A stretch of 64,000 nucleotides of DNA from Actinomadura coerulea (GCF_014208105.1 NZ_JACHMQ010000001.1:3286001-3350000); one strand, 5' to 3'; numbered from the stretch's first letter, positions 1-9,913 are shown. Numbers and translations: made by a program. The notes: generated by a model from the sequence alone, not told the origin.

Positions 1-127
1 TGATCGCGTGCCGCGACGCGGACGGGTCGACGGTCAGCGCGGGCCCGTCCGCGGCCTGCGCCGGGGGCGCCGCCCACGGCAGGAGCGCGGCGGCCGCCGC
101 GACGGCGAGCCAGGCCTTCCGGGTCAT
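1..127 (-). CDS. Secreted protein, N-terminal part only; probable glycoside hydrolase
   Basis: Only the first 42 codons are inside the window. They encode a Sec signal peptide (MTRKAW, an Ala/Leu-rich core, an AQA-type cleavage site near residue 25), then mature sequence reading LTVDPSASRHAI. A 'VD-x-x-A-x-R-H-x-I' opening is seen at the start of GH44-type glucanases and some related TIM-barrel hydrolases, so a GH44 enzyme is a reasonable but unproven guess. The start codon lies one base after the stop of the GH5 cellulase gene, so the two are one transcript and should respond to the same CebR-like operator. The secretion signal and gene position are seen; the enzyme family is inferred. Confidence 0.6.
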   Translation of the reverse strand, partial: MTRKAWLAVAAAAALLPWAAPPAQAADGPALTVDPSASRHAI

Positions 128-128
128 G

Positions 129-1703
<1,575 letters not shown>

Positions 1704-1772
1704 TCAAGGACGGCACAAGCCGTCCAGCGCTGACCAGGCACCCCGCATGAAAACCCGTGAAACGGCCCCGTC

Positions 1773-1828
1773 GACTTGCGGCGTGTTGCCCTTGTGGGCG
1801 CTCGCTTAAGGGCAACACGCCGCAAGTC
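1773..1828. repeat. Perfect 21-bp inverted repeat, long hairpin
   Basis: The arms at 1773-1793 and 1808-1828 are exact reverse complements of 21 bp, separated by a 14-nt loop. The arm starts GACTTGCGGCGTGTTGCC. The right arm runs into the stop codon of the amidohydrolase gene (1827-1829), and the left arm lies behind the cellulase promoter. It could act as a terminator for the amidohydrolase transcript, although no T-run follows, or be one copy of a genome-wide palindromic repeat. No second copy was seen in this window. Confidence 0.7.
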
Positions 1829-2717
1829 AACGGTGTTCGCCGAAGAGGGCGGCGGGGGCTTGCCAGCAGACCGAGCGCAGCCAGTCGTCGCCCAGGTCCA
1901 GCGCGGCCAGCGACTCCAGCTGGTGCGCGTACTCGTAGGGGATGTTCGGGAAGTCGGTTCCCAGCAGGATGCGCCCCTCCAGGCCGAGGTCGCGCAGCCG
2001 GGGCAGCAGCGCGTCCGGGAAGGGCGCCAGGGCGGCGAAGCGGGTGAAGATCATCGTCGTGTCGAGGTGGACGCGCTCGTGGGCGTCGGCGAGGGCGAAG
2101 AAGCCGTCGAACTCCGGCGCGCCGAGGTGGGCGACGATCGCCGTCAGGCGCGGGTGGCGGGCGAGCACCTCGCCGAACGGGCCGGGCCCGGTGAAGCCGT
2201 TGGCGACCGGCCCGGAGCCGGCGTGGACGAGGGCGGGCACGCCGGCCTCGGCGAGCGCCCCCCAGACCGCGTCCAGCTCCTTCAGGCGCGGGTCGAAGCC
2301 GCCGACCTGGAGGTGGACCTTGAAGACGCGGGCGCCCGCGTCCAGCGCGCGGCGCACGTACTCCTCGACGCCGGGCTCGGGATAGAACGTGGCGGACTGG
2401 AGGCATTCGGGGACGCGGGCGGCGAACCGGGCCGCCCACTCGTTCAGGGACTCGGCCATGCCGGGCCGGTGCGGGTAGGCGAGCGAGGTGAACGCGCGGA
2501 CGCCGAGCCCGCGCAGGAAGTCCAGCCGCTCCTGCTCGGAGTCCCGGTAGCGGATCGGCCACTCGGTGCCGATCAGCGGACCGGCCTCGTCGAAGTACCC
2601 CCACACCGCGCTCATCAGCCGCTCCGGCATGAAGTGGACGTGGACGTCGATGATGCCGGGCAGCCCGAGCGACCGCCAGAACGCGGGGACGGCTGAATCA
2701 GAACGAGGTTCGACCAC
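1827..2717 (-). CDS. Amidohydrolase family 2 (ACMSD-like) metal-dependent hydrolase
   Basis: TIM-barrel metal-dependent hydrolase of 296 residues. The metal-site motif IDVHVHF is near residue 23. Further conserved His residues are in VFKVHLQ, ALVHAG and VAHLGAP, and the late catalytic Asp is in LLGTDFPN. This arrangement is that of amidohydrolase_2 (ACMSD, gamma-resorcylate decarboxylase and relatives), which decarboxylate or hydrolyse small acids. There is no signal peptide, so it is cytoplasmic. The substrate cannot be told from sequence. It stands alone: the gene behind it starts a separate unit 20 bp away, and its own 3' end lies in the long hairpin. Confidence 0.85.
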   Translation of the reverse strand: MVEPRSDSAVPAFWRSLGLPGIIDVHVHFMPERLMSAVWGYFDEAGPLIGTEWPIRYRDSEQERLDFLRGLGVRAFTSLAYPHRPGMAESLNEWAARFAARVPECLQSATFYPEPGVEEYVRRALDAGARVFKVHLQVGGFDPRLKELDAVWGALAEAGVPALVHAGSGPVANGFTGPGPFGEVLARHPRLTAIVAHLGAPEFDGFFALADAHERVHLDTTMIFTRFAALAPFPDALLPRLRDLGLEGRILLGTDFPNIPYEYAHQLESLAALDLGDDWLRSVCWQAPAALFGEHR

Positions 2718-2737
2718 GCCCCGACCCTAACCGCGGT

Positions 2738-3754
2738 TCAGGAGATCTCCGCGAGCAGGGCGGGCAGCGCGGCCCGCAACTCGCGGCGCCAGTACGGCCA
2801 GGTGTGGGTGCCGCTGTAGAAGTGCGTGGAGACGGGGACGCCGAGCTTCTTCAGCTTGCCCGCGAACTCCCGCGAGACGGTGTGGGCGAGGGCCTCCAGC
2901 GCGTCGCGGGGCGCGGCCTCCCGCCCGCCCGGGCCGGGGCGGTCGAAGGGGCCGGGGGCGCCGTCCCCGGCGCTGACGTGCACGCGGACGCCCGCGAGCC
3001 GCCCCGCGAGGTCGTAGGGGTTGTGCTGGCGCCACACGACGCGCTGCTCGTCGGGGTCTCCCCACACGTCCGTCCAGTCCAGGGACGGCGCGCCGATCGC
3101 GACGCCGAGTTCGACGAGGTCGGCGACGTCGAGCCCGGAGGGGTCGCGGTGCAGCGTGTGCAGCGGCCCGCTGAACGACGCCGCCGCCCGGAAGAGTCCC
3201 CGGTGCCTGGCCGCGTACGCCAGCGCGCCCAGCCCGCCCATCGCGTTGCCCGCGACGGCGCGGCTCGGGCCCGCGCGGTATCCGCGCTCCAGGATCTGCC
3301 GGAGTTCGGCGAGGTGGAAGGTCTCCCACTTCGGCGCGCCGCCGCCCCCGCGGTTCCACCAGTCGGTATAGCTGCCGCACGGGCCGCCGTCCGGCATGAC
3401 GACGATCACATCGGCGTCCTCGGTCAGCTCCTCGATGTCGCTGTGCTCGCTCCACACGGTGTGCCCGTCCCGGCCCGCGGAGGCCCCGTGCAGCAGCCAG
3501 AGCGCCGGCCAGGTGCGGGAGGCGTCGCGGGACCAGCCGGGAGGCAGGAGGAGGCGGACGTGGGCGACGCCCGCCAGGACGGGGGAACGCACGGCCAGGT
3601 CGAGGACGCGGCGGCGCGGGCGGCGCTCGCCGACGACGGCCGCGCCGTCGTCGGCCGGGGCGCCGGGCGGCGCCGCGCCGCCCGCCGCGATGGACGCGGT
3701 CAGCCCCGCGACCGCGACGATGAGTCCCGCTCCCGCCAAGCCGCGCAACCGCAT
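2738..3754 (-). CDS. Secreted antigen 85/FrmB-like esterase fold, nucleophile serine replaced by alanine
   Basis: Alpha/beta-hydrolase of the esterase D/antigen 85 type, 338 residues from the ATG chosen because it opens a typical signal peptide (MRLRGLAGAGLIVAV...). Landmarks are LLPPGW, the 'PALWLLHGASAG' oxyanion region, 'VIVVMPDGGPCGSYTDWW' and a C-terminal histidine in YSGTHTWPYW. The nucleophile elbow, normally G-x-S-x-G, reads GNAMGG: the codon is GCG, so the catalytic Ser is Ala. The rest of the fold is intact, as in the mycobacterial MPT51, which also lacks the nucleophile. It may be a non-enzymatic, surface-binding protein. An in-frame extension upstream to 3988 would overlap the divergent kinase gene and was rejected. 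Confidence 0.85.
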   Translation of the reverse strand: MRLRGLAGAGLIVAVAGLTASIAAGGAAPPGAPADDGAAVVGERRPRRRVLDLAVRSPVLAGVAHVRLLLPPGWSRDASRTWPALWLLHGASAGRDGHTVWSEHSDIEELTEDADVIVVMPDGGPCGSYTDWWNRGGGGAPKWETFHLAELRQILERGYRAGPSRAVAGNAMGGLGALAYAARHRGLFRAAASFSGPLHTLHRDPSGLDVADLVELGVAIGAPSLDWTDVWGDPDEQRVVWRQHNPYDLAGRLAGVRVHVSAGDGAPGPFDRPGPGGREAAPRDALEALAHTVSREFAGKLKKLGVPVSTHFYSGTHTWPYWRRELRAALPALLAEIS

Positions 3755-3908
3755 GATCTCCCCCGGTCGTCCAGAGGTGCCTGCAGTAAAGGTTCCCTCT
3801 GACGGGAATGTTTCAACGCTGTGTAATCGGTTTATAAAATGTCGGGCCGGACGTTCCGGTCCACGTACCCTCCTGGGTGGCGCGGACGAAAGGGGGCGAC
3901 CGGAAGAG

Positions 3909-4910
3909 ATGCGGAGCGTCCAGATGCGGAGCAAGGCTGAGCTCGAGTCGGCGATCGCGGGCGGCGGGCGCGCGGCACTGGTGATCAACTCCCGCTCCCG
4001 GCGGGGCCGGCGGCTCTACGGCACGGCGCGCCGCCTGCTGCGCGAGGCGGGTCTGGAGTTCCCGCACGTCTTCCCGGTGACCGACCCCGCCCGGCTGCGG
4101 GAGCTGTTCGCCGACGTCCTCGCCCTGGAGCCCGACCTCGTGGTCGTCGGCGGCGGGGACGGCACGGTGGCCGAGGCGGTCGGGCACCTGGCGCACCGCG
4201 ACGTCGCGCTCGGGGTGCTGCCGCTCGGCACCACCAACAACTTCGCCCGCAGCCTGGAGCTGCCGCTGGACCTGCCGGGCGCGGTCGCGACCCTCGCCCT
4301 CGGGCGGCCGGACGGCGGGAAGGTCGCCGACGTCGACGTCGGCTGGTTCGAGTCGACGGGCGACCCGCAGGGCGAGGGGCCGGGCGCCGACCGCGAGCAC
4401 ATCTTCGCCAACATGGTCAGCCTCGGGCTGTCGGTCCAGGTCGCCGAGCACGTCCCGCACACGCTCAAGCGGTTCATCGGGCGCCCCGCCTACGCGCTGA
4501 CGGCGGCGGGCCTGCTGCCCCGGCACGAGGCCTTCACCGCCCGCATCACGATCGACGGCGAGACGCACGAGGTCTCGACGCACCAGCTGAACGTCGCCAA
4601 CGGCGCGCACCACAGCGGGCAGCGCATCGCCCGCGACGCCAGCCCGGACGACCGGCTGCTGGCCGTGTACCGGCTCGGCGACGAGCGGCGGCTGCGGCTG
4701 GCGTCGGCCACGGCCCGGCACGTGCTCACCGGCCCGCGGCGGTCGCTGGAGGACGACGCCTTCCTCACCACGACCAACGTGCAGATCGAGACCGACCCGC
4801 CGATGCAGGTGGACGTGGACGGCGAGGTCCGCGGCCGCACCCCGGTGTCGATCAAGCTGCGCGGCAACGCGCTGCGGGTGATCGTCCCGAAGACGTTCGT
4901 CGACACCTGA
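3909..4910 (+). CDS. Diacylglycerol kinase-family lipid/sphingoid kinase
   Basis: Lipid kinase of the DAGK catalytic family (YegS/BmrU/Rv2252 type), 333 residues. It should phosphorylate a lipid hydroxyl, such as diacylglycerol, with ATP at the inner membrane face. The nucleotide-binding motif GGGDGT is at residues 81-86 and the second family motif PLGTTNNFAR at 105-114. The C-terminal beta-sandwich ends in 'QVDVDGEVRG' and 'ALRVIVP', as usual. ATG 3909 was chosen over upstream in-frame starts because those would run through the divergent esterase promoter; a weak GGAAGAG precedes it. The next in-frame ATG is five codons on. It ends 28 bp before the convergent PadR gene. Confidence 0.9.
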   Translation: MRSVQMRSKAELESAIAGGGRAALVINSRSRRGRRLYGTARRLLREAGLEFPHVFPVTDPARLRELFADVLALEPDLVVVGGGDGTVAEAVGHLAHRDVALGVLPLGTTNNFARSLELPLDLPGAVATLALGRPDGGKVADVDVGWFESTGDPQGEGPGADREHIFANMVSLGLSVQVAEHVPHTLKRFIGRPAYALTAAGLLPRHEAFTARITIDGETHEVSTHQLNVANGAHHSGQRIARDASPDDRLLAVYRLGDERRLRLASATARHVLTGPRRSLEDDAFLTTTNVQIETDPPMQVDVDGEVRGRTPVSIKLRGNALRVIVPKTFVDT

Positions 4911-4930
4911 CCGGCGCCCGACCGGCCGCC

Positions 4931-4948
4931 CGGCGCGGCTACGCGCCG
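4931..4948. terminator. Short hairpin between convergent genes
   Basis: Seven-bp arms CGGCGCG/CGCGCCG around a GCTA loop lie between the kinase and padR 3' ends and overlap the padR stop codon. There is no T-run. It is a plausible weak bidirectional terminator. Confidence 0.35.
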
Positions 4949-5508
4949 CCCGGGCCGCGCTCGTCGGCCATGACGTACGCGCCGGCCTCCAGGCGCTCGA
5001 TCACGCCGAGCGTCCAGGTTCTGGCGGAGTCGGCGGAGTGGACCCACCAGCCGAGCAGCTCGCGCAGGTGGTCGGAGGGGTCGAGCTCGTCCAGGGGCGG
5101 GGCGACGGAGGCGCGCCAGGCGGCCAGGCCGTCGAGGCGCTCGCGCAGCAGGGCGAGCGCCTCGGCGCGCGGCAGCTCGGTGAGGAACCCCAGGCCCGCG
5201 GTCAGCATCTCCGGGTGCCGGACGTCCACCGCGGAGAGGGCGGAGCGCAGCAGCCGGTGGAACTCCGCCCGGCCGGCCTCGGTGATCTCGTAGTCGGTGT
5301 GCGGCGGGCCCGCCTCGCTCTCCTCCACCTCGTGGGCGTGCAGCAGGCCCTCCTTGGCCAGCTGCCTGAGCGCGTGGTAGATCGAGCCCGGGTTGACGTG
5401 GGCCCACTCGTCCGAGCCCCAGGAGAGCAGCTCGCGGCGGACCTCGTAGCCGTGCGCCCGCCCGAACCTGCGCACCCCGCCGAGCACCAGCAGCCGCGTC
5501 GTCGACAT
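4939..5508 (-). CDS. PadR family transcriptional regulator
   Basis: Regulator of 189 residues with an N-terminal PadR winged helix: 'MSTTRLLVLGGVRRFG' helix 1, 'WAHVNPGSIYHALRQLAKEGLL' recognition helix, 'YEITEAGRAEFHRLL' wing. The C-terminal part (about 90-180) is a Vir-type helical dimerisation region. PadR proteins repress transporter or detoxification genes in response to small molecules; the target here is unknown. It is convergent with the lipid kinase and 61 bp from the aldo/keto reductase 3' end on the same strand. Confidence 0.9.
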   Translation of the reverse strand: MSTTRLLVLGGVRRFGRAHGYEVRRELLSWGSDEWAHVNPGSIYHALRQLAKEGLLHAHEVEESEAGPPHTDYEITEAGRAEFHRLLRSALSAVDVRHPEMLTAGLGFLTELPRAEALALLRERLDGLAAWRASVAPPLDELDPSDHLRELLGWWVHSADSARTWTLGVIERLEAGAYVMADERGPGGA

Positions 5509-5569
5509 CCTCTCCCCCTGATCGCAAACCCGTTCAGGGTAGAGGCTCCGGCGACCGCGCGCGCGGTCC

Positions 5570-6424
5570 TCACCGCTTCAGGGCGGCGAGGTCCTCCGGG
5601 GCGAGCACCAGATCCGCGGCGGCGATGTTCTCCTCCAGATGGTCCGGGGAGCCGGTGCCCGGGATCGCGAGCATCACCGGCGACAGGGCCAGCAGCCCGG
5701 CGAGCAGCACCTGCGGGACGGTGGCGCCGTGGCGGGCGGCGACCTCGTTGACGCGCGCGTCGTCGGGGATGCCGAACCCGCCGAGCGGGAAGTAGGGGGC
5801 GTAGGCGATGTGTTCGCGCTCACACGCGGCGAGAAGCTCGGCGTCCCGCGGCAGCGTCACGTCGAACCGGTTCTGGACGGCCGCGACCGGCGCGATCCCG
5901 CGCGCCTCCTCCAGCTGGGCGAGGCTCACGTGGCTCAGTCCGAGGTGCCTGATCAGCCCCTCCTCGCGGAGCGCGGCCAGGACGGCGAAGCGCTCCCCGA
6001 TCGGCTCGTCGCCCGGGGCCTCCAGCCCGCCGGGCCGCAGGTAGACCAGGTCGAGCCGGTCGAGGCCGAGTTCGGTGAGGTTGCGCTCCACCTCGGCGCG
6101 CAGCTCCGACGCCGGGAGCTGCCCGGACGGGAAGGGGTCGCCCGGGCCCCGGTACGGTCCCACCTTCGTGGCGACGACCAGGCCGGGCGGGTAGGGGGCG
6201 AGCGCGGCGCGGATCATCTCGTTGGCCGCGGGGCCGCCCTCGTAGTAGTAGAACGCGGCCGTGTCGACGTGGTCCACGCCCAGCTCGACGGCCCGCTGGA
6301 GGATCTTGATTCCGGTGTCCCGGTCGCCCGCGGGTCCGCCGCGGGTGCTCGCGGGCAGCCGCATCGCGCCGAAGCCCATCCGGGAGATCCGCAGGTCGCC
6401 GCCGAGATCGAAGTGTCGTGTCAT
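5570..6424 (-). CDS. Aldo/keto reductase
   Basis: NADPH-dependent oxidoreductase of the AKR superfamily, 284 residues. The catalytic tetrad elements are visible: Asp and Tyr in 'VDHVDTAAFYYYEG', Lys in 'LVVATKVGPYRG', and a later family motif in 'IRHLGLSHVSLAQLEEA'. The C-terminal cofactor site is 'AIPGTGSPDHLEENIAA'. It resembles the YajO/AKR11-13 type used for small aldehydes. The chosen start (MTRHFDLGGDLRISRMGFG) fits the family; longer in-frame starts would overlap the divergent regulator. A palindrome lies in the shared promoter region, so the neighbouring regulator probably controls this gene. Confidence 0.9.
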   Translation of the reverse strand: MTRHFDLGGDLRISRMGFGAMRLPASTRGGPAGDRDTGIKILQRAVELGVDHVDTAAFYYYEGGPAANEMIRAALAPYPPGLVVATKVGPYRGPGDPFPSGQLPASELRAEVERNLTELGLDRLDLVYLRPGGLEAPGDEPIGERFAVLAALREEGLIRHLGLSHVSLAQLEEARGIAPVAAVQNRFDVTLPRDAELLAACEREHIAYAPYFPLGGFGIPDDARVNEVAARHGATVPQVLLAGLLALSPVMLAIPGTGSPDHLEENIAAADLVLAPEDLAALKR

Positions 6425-6465
6425 GCGGTCCACTGTGCTGCGCCCGCGGGGCCGCGGCGATCCGC

Positions 6466-6481
6466 TGGCAGCTTGCTGCCA
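6466..6481. promoter_or_regulatory. Palindromic operator between divergent AKR and regulator genes
   Basis: The inverted repeat has arms TGGCAGC and GCTGCCA with a TT spacer, in the 94-bp region between the two starts. A further half-site TGGCAG is at 6504-6509, just before the GTG of the regulator. It is a good candidate binding site for that regulator. Confidence 0.5.
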
Positions 6482-6518
6482 CGGCGGCGGCCGGCGGGAC
6501 GCGTGGCAGACTGGGTCC

Positions 6519-7184
6519 GTGAGCGTCGATCTGGACCGGAACGTCGTGCTGCGCGGCGAGGAGGAGCTGGTCGAGCGCGCCGGGCGGCTGTTCTTCGCGT
6601 GCGAGGAGTTCGCGTGCGCCGCGACGGACCAGAACACATGGGCGCTGCCCGGGCTGCGGGCGCGGATCGTCGCCGAGCGCCGCCGGATCCGCCCGGCCCC
6701 GTCCGTCCGCAAGCTGTACAACCCGGCGGCCCTGGCCGACGAGGAGTCCGAGCGGCGGCTCCTCGCGATCGCCGCCGCGGGCGCGCGGGTGCGGATCTGC
6801 GCGGCGCCGCTCCCGCACGAGACGATCATCGTGGACCGGAAGGTCGCCATCCTCGCCGGCCCGGTGGAGGGCGGCGTCCGCGAGTACACCGTCGTCCGGT
6901 CGCCGGGCGTGGTGAAGGGCGTGGTCTCGCTCTTCGAGGCGACGTGGGGGACGGCCGCCGAGCTGGCCGACCACCGGCGCGACCGGCCGCCCGCGCTGAG
7001 CGAGGAGAGCCTGCGCATCCTGCGGCTGCTCGGCGGCGGGCTGAAGGACGAGGCGGCCGCGCGGCGGCTCGGCATGTCGCTGCGGACCTACCGGCGCCGC
7101 GTCGCGGAGATCCTGGCCCTGCTGGACGCCGACTCCCGCTTCCAGGCGGGCCTGCGCGCCCACGAGTTCGGCCTGGTCGGCTGA
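6519..7184 (+). CDS. LuxR-type HTH regulator with PLD-like/TrmB-like sensor region
   Basis: Regulator of 221 residues starting at GTG 6519. The N-terminal two-thirds (about 1-150) resemble the effector region of actinobacterial TrmB/LuxR hybrids, with 'VRICAAPLPHETIIVDRKVAIL' like a phospholipase-D-type fold. The C-terminus (155-215) is a LuxR-like HTH with 'LKDEAAARRLGMSLRTYRRRVAEIL' as the recognition region. Longer homologues carry an extra N-terminal winged helix that is missing here; there is no room for it because the divergent reductase starts 94 bp away. It probably senses a small metabolite and controls the aldo/keto reductase. The sensor assignment is inference. Confidence 0.75.
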   Translation: MSVDLDRNVVLRGEEELVERAGRLFFACEEFACAATDQNTWALPGLRARIVAERRRIRPAPSVRKLYNPAALADEESERRLLAIAAAGARVRICAAPLPHETIIVDRKVAILAGPVEGGVREYTVVRSPGVVKGVVSLFEATWGTAAELADHRRDRPPALSEESLRILRLLGGGLKDEAAARRLGMSLRTYRRRVAEILALLDADSRFQAGLRAHEFGLVG

Positions 7185-7190
7185 GGCCCC

Positions 7191-7583
7191 TCAGCCGCCG
7201 ACGAGCGGGACGAGCCTGATGAAGACCAGGTCGGGGTCGCCGGTGAGGTCGATCTCCTCGTCGAGGTCCTCGACCTGGCGGTCGGCGGCGAGCACGAAGA
7301 ACCCGTTGCCGAGGAAGGCGCGCTCGGCGATGTCGGCCTGCCGCTCCCAGTCCAGGCGGCGGGGCTCGCGCAGCCGGTAGCCGTTCAGCTCCGCCTCGGC
7401 CCCGTCCGGGCGGACCAGGCCGTGGAACCGGTCGGAGGGGCGGGCGTTGTGCCGGGCGACCTCCTCGCGGACCCGGAGCCTGATCAGCTCCCGGACGGTC
7501 ATCCGGTCGGGCAGCCCGGCCACCTGGAAGCTGGCGACGGGCGCGCCGGCGGCCGTCTCGTCGCGGAAGTTCACGGCGGGCAT
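7191..7583 (-). CDS. Small hypothetical protein with C-terminal Gly-Gly, possible beta-grasp (ubiquitin/ThiS-like) fold
   Basis: Not a family I can name. The protein has 130 residues and no membrane segment or Cys cluster. It opens with 'FQVAGLPDRMTVRELIRL' and ends 'DLVFIRLVPLVGG', with the stop directly after Gly-Gly. A strand - 'TVRELI' helix - late 'VFI-RLVPLVGG' tail ending in a diglycine is the layout of ThiS/MoaD/ubiquitin-like proteins, which are activated at that glycine. It is larger than MoaD (about 80 residues) because of a middle insertion (about 35-95). Its ATG shares one base with the TGA of the preceding DUF4132 gene, so the two are translated together. No ThiF/E1 or JAB gene is in the window. 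The fold is inference from pattern only. Confidence 0.7.
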   Translation of the reverse strand: MPAVNFRDETAAGAPVASFQVAGLPDRMTVRELIRLRVREEVARHNARPSDRFHGLVRPDGAEAELNGYRLREPRRLDWERQADIAERAFLGNGFFVLAADRQVEDLDEEIDLTGDPDLVFIRLVPLVGG

Positions 7584-9913
7584 CAGGCACCTCGCTTGAT
7601 CTGCATCAGGATGGACTCGTCCTCGATCGCGTCGTCGGCGGCGAGCAGGAACGCCTTGCTGATGATGAGGGAGAGCCGCTCGTCCTCGAACGGCAGGAAG
7701 ACCCTGGCGCCGGCGGCGCGGCGCTCCGGGACGACGCAGAGGAACGCGTCGTCCGGTTCCATCACGATGTTGGCCGAGCCGAGGTGGATCTTGTAGGTGC
7801 GCAGCTCGCCGCGCACGACCAGGTAGCGGCCGTCGATCGCGCAGCGGTCGGCGATCCTCGTGCGCGGCAGGACGCGCTCCAGGGCCTCCCGGCGGGTCCG
7901 GGTCGACTCGCCGAGGTCGGCGTACCAGGCGCGCACCCAGTACTCGTGGCCCTCGCCGTCCTCCCACATGGGGTCGGCGGCGATGGAGGCGACGCCGACG
8001 AACAGGTCCACGTCCCGCATCGCCTCGCTGAACACCAGCGGCGGGACGTCGGCGAGGGCGGCCTCCCGCCAGCCGCCGTCGCCGCGGCGGTCGAACACCA
8101 CCCGGTTCGTGCCGGCGATCTCGTGCTCGCCCTGCCAGTCGGCCAGGGCGTGGGAGAACCTGGCCCGCCACTCCCCCGCCGCCAGCGTCCGGACCGCCTC
8201 GTCGGAGCCTCCGCCGTCCCAGGGGCCGAGCAGGGAGCTCGTCCAGCCGCGGGCCCGGAACAGGGCGAACATCCGCCGGTAGTGGACGAGGTGCGCGGCG
8301 AACCGGTTGGAGTAGGTCGCGGTGTCCTCCTCCGCCGGGGTGAGGAGGTAGATCTCGCGGAACGCCTGCTTGAACGGCTGCCGGATCCGCCGCTCGACGA
8401 GCAGGTCGCGCCAGGCGCGCACCTCGTCGGGCCGCGACCTGATGGGGTGCCACAGCCGGACGGGCGCGTCGTCGGCGGCGTCCGGCAGTTCGTCCGCCTC
8501 GGGCAGGACGGTGCGCCAGTCGCCGGGGGCGGCCTCGATCTGCCAGAGGAGCGTGCGCACCGCCGGGCCGGCGATCGGGTGGCGCAGGAGCGTGTCGCGC
8601 CACCGGGCGAACGGGTGGACGGCGTCGACGGTGAAGCCGCCCTCCAGCGCCCGAGCGAGGGTGACGAGCTGCGCGCTGACGCGTTTGGCGAGGTCGCGCA
8701 GCTCCGCGACCTCGGCCTTGTGGTCGCGGCGGACGGGCGCGGGGACGCCCTTCAGCGCCGCGCCGTCCTTCTCGAAGGTCAGCTCGGCCTTGCCCGCGGT
8801 GACGGTGACGACGGCCGTGTAGGGGCCGAGGTCCCGCCGCAGGACGCCGTCGGGGCCGAACCCGAGCTCGGGGAGGCGCAGTGCGACCTCGGTCCGCTCG
8901 GCCAGGGCCGCCTCGACCTTTTTGATCATCTTGTCGAGCTGCTTGGGCACCCCGGCGTGCCGGACGATCCCGCGGACGGTCCGGATCGCGGTCACCAGCT
9001 CGGGCGTGGGGAACTCCTGCGCGGCCCGGACGATCTCGTACAGCATCGCCTGCGAGGGCAGCGCCTTGGCCTGCGTCGGAGCCACGGAGACGCCGGGCAG
9101 GAGGCGGTCGATCAGGTCGGGCAGCCACGGCTCGTCGCGCAGCAGTGCGATACGCGCGGCGTGGCCGACGGCGGCGACCTCGTTCCCGGTGAACGCCTTG
9201 TCCGCGCGGAAGGGGATCTCCCCCTCCTGGACGGCGCGGACGCGGTCGGCTGCGGCCTCCATCGCCGCGCGGGCGAACTCGACGAAGGCCGGGATGGCGG
9301 CGACACGCTCCCACACGTGGGGCGCGACCGCCGGGGAGGTGAAGGACCGGGTGTCGAACAGCTCGGCCAGCAGCACCCGTTCCGCCGGTTCGAGGCGCAG
9401 GACGAGGTCGAGTTCGTCCCGCGCGATCGGCCCCTGCCTGACCCGGTCGAGACGGTGGGCGACCGCCCGCAGGACGTCGTCGCCCGCGAGCCCGCCGATC
9501 GCCAGCAGCGCGAACGGCTGGTCGAGGCGCTCGCGGGCGAGGAGGTACTCGACGAGGGTCCGGGCCGGGCCGGCGAGGTCGGGCCACGGCTCCGTGCAGC
9601 GGACGAGCGCACCCACGCCGAGTTCGAGGTCGGCCCACTTGCGCTGGGCCAGCCCGCCGACGAGCGCCTGGAACATCCGCTCGCACGCCTCCGGCGTGTA
9701 GCGGGGCTGGCGCTGCTTGGCCTCGTCCTCGACCCTGAGCCGGACGGACATCGACACGAACGGCGCCTCCCGGCCGACCGCGTAGGCGGCGGGCACGAGG
9801 TCTCCGAGGTCGCGGTCGGACAGCGCCGACAGGTCGGGATACCAGGTGCGGAGGTCCTCGTCCTCCGTCGTCGGTTCGGTCATGGCTCGCAGCAGGCGCG
9901 CGACCAGCTTCAT
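7583..9913 (-). CDS. DUF4132 domain protein, long paralogue
   Basis: Protein of 776 residues. The N-terminal 400 residues are helical and repeat-like (HEAT-type appearance), and the C-terminal 350 are the DUF4132 domain known from E. coli MolR/YehI. Domain landmarks are 'RLWHPIRSRPDEVRAWR', 'QPFKQAFREIYLLTPAEE', 'HLVHYRRMFALFRARGW', 'PPLVFSEAMRDVDLFVGV' and 'LVVRGELRTYKIHLGSAN'. The family's biochemical role is unknown. It is the third gene of an operon: start and stop codons overlap its neighbours by one base on both sides. The start MKLVARLLRAM was chosen for that overlap. No Walker motif or transmembrane segment was seen. Confidence 0.85.
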   Translation of the reverse strand: MKLVARLLRAMTEPTTEDEDLRTWYPDLSALSDRDLGDLVPAAYAVGREAPFVSMSVRLRVEDEAKQRQPRYTPEACERMFQALVGGLAQRKWADLELGVGALVRCTEPWPDLAGPARTLVEYLLARERLDQPFALLAIGGLAGDDVLRAVAHRLDRVRQGPIARDELDLVLRLEPAERVLLAELFDTRSFTSPAVAPHVWERVAAIPAFVEFARAAMEAAADRVRAVQEGEIPFRADKAFTGNEVAAVGHAARIALLRDEPWLPDLIDRLLPGVSVAPTQAKALPSQAMLYEIVRAAQEFPTPELVTAIRTVRGIVRHAGVPKQLDKMIKKVEAALAERTEVALRLPELGFGPDGVLRRDLGPYTAVVTVTAGKAELTFEKDGAALKGVPAPVRRDHKAEVAELRDLAKRVSAQLVTLARALEGGFTVDAVHPFARWRDTLLRHPIAGPAVRTLLWQIEAAPGDWRTVLPEADELPDAADDAPVRLWHPIRSRPDEVRAWRDLLVERRIRQPFKQAFREIYLLTPAEEDTATYSNRFAAHLVHYRRMFALFRARGWTSSLLGPWDGGGSDEAVRTLAAGEWRARFSHALADWQGEHEIAGTNRVVFDRRGDGGWREAALADVPPLVFSEAMRDVDLFVGVASIAADPMWEDGEGHEYWVRAWYADLGESTRTRREALERVLPRTRIADRCAIDGRYLVVRGELRTYKIHLGSANIVMEPDDAFLCVVPERRAAGARVFLPFEDERLSLIISKAFLLAADDAIEDESILMQIKRGA

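Noticed and set aside
5516..5539. CCCTGA...TCAGGG inverted repeat upstream of padR
   Set aside because: Arms of six bases with a 12-base spacer and no further symmetry are too weak to call as an operator.
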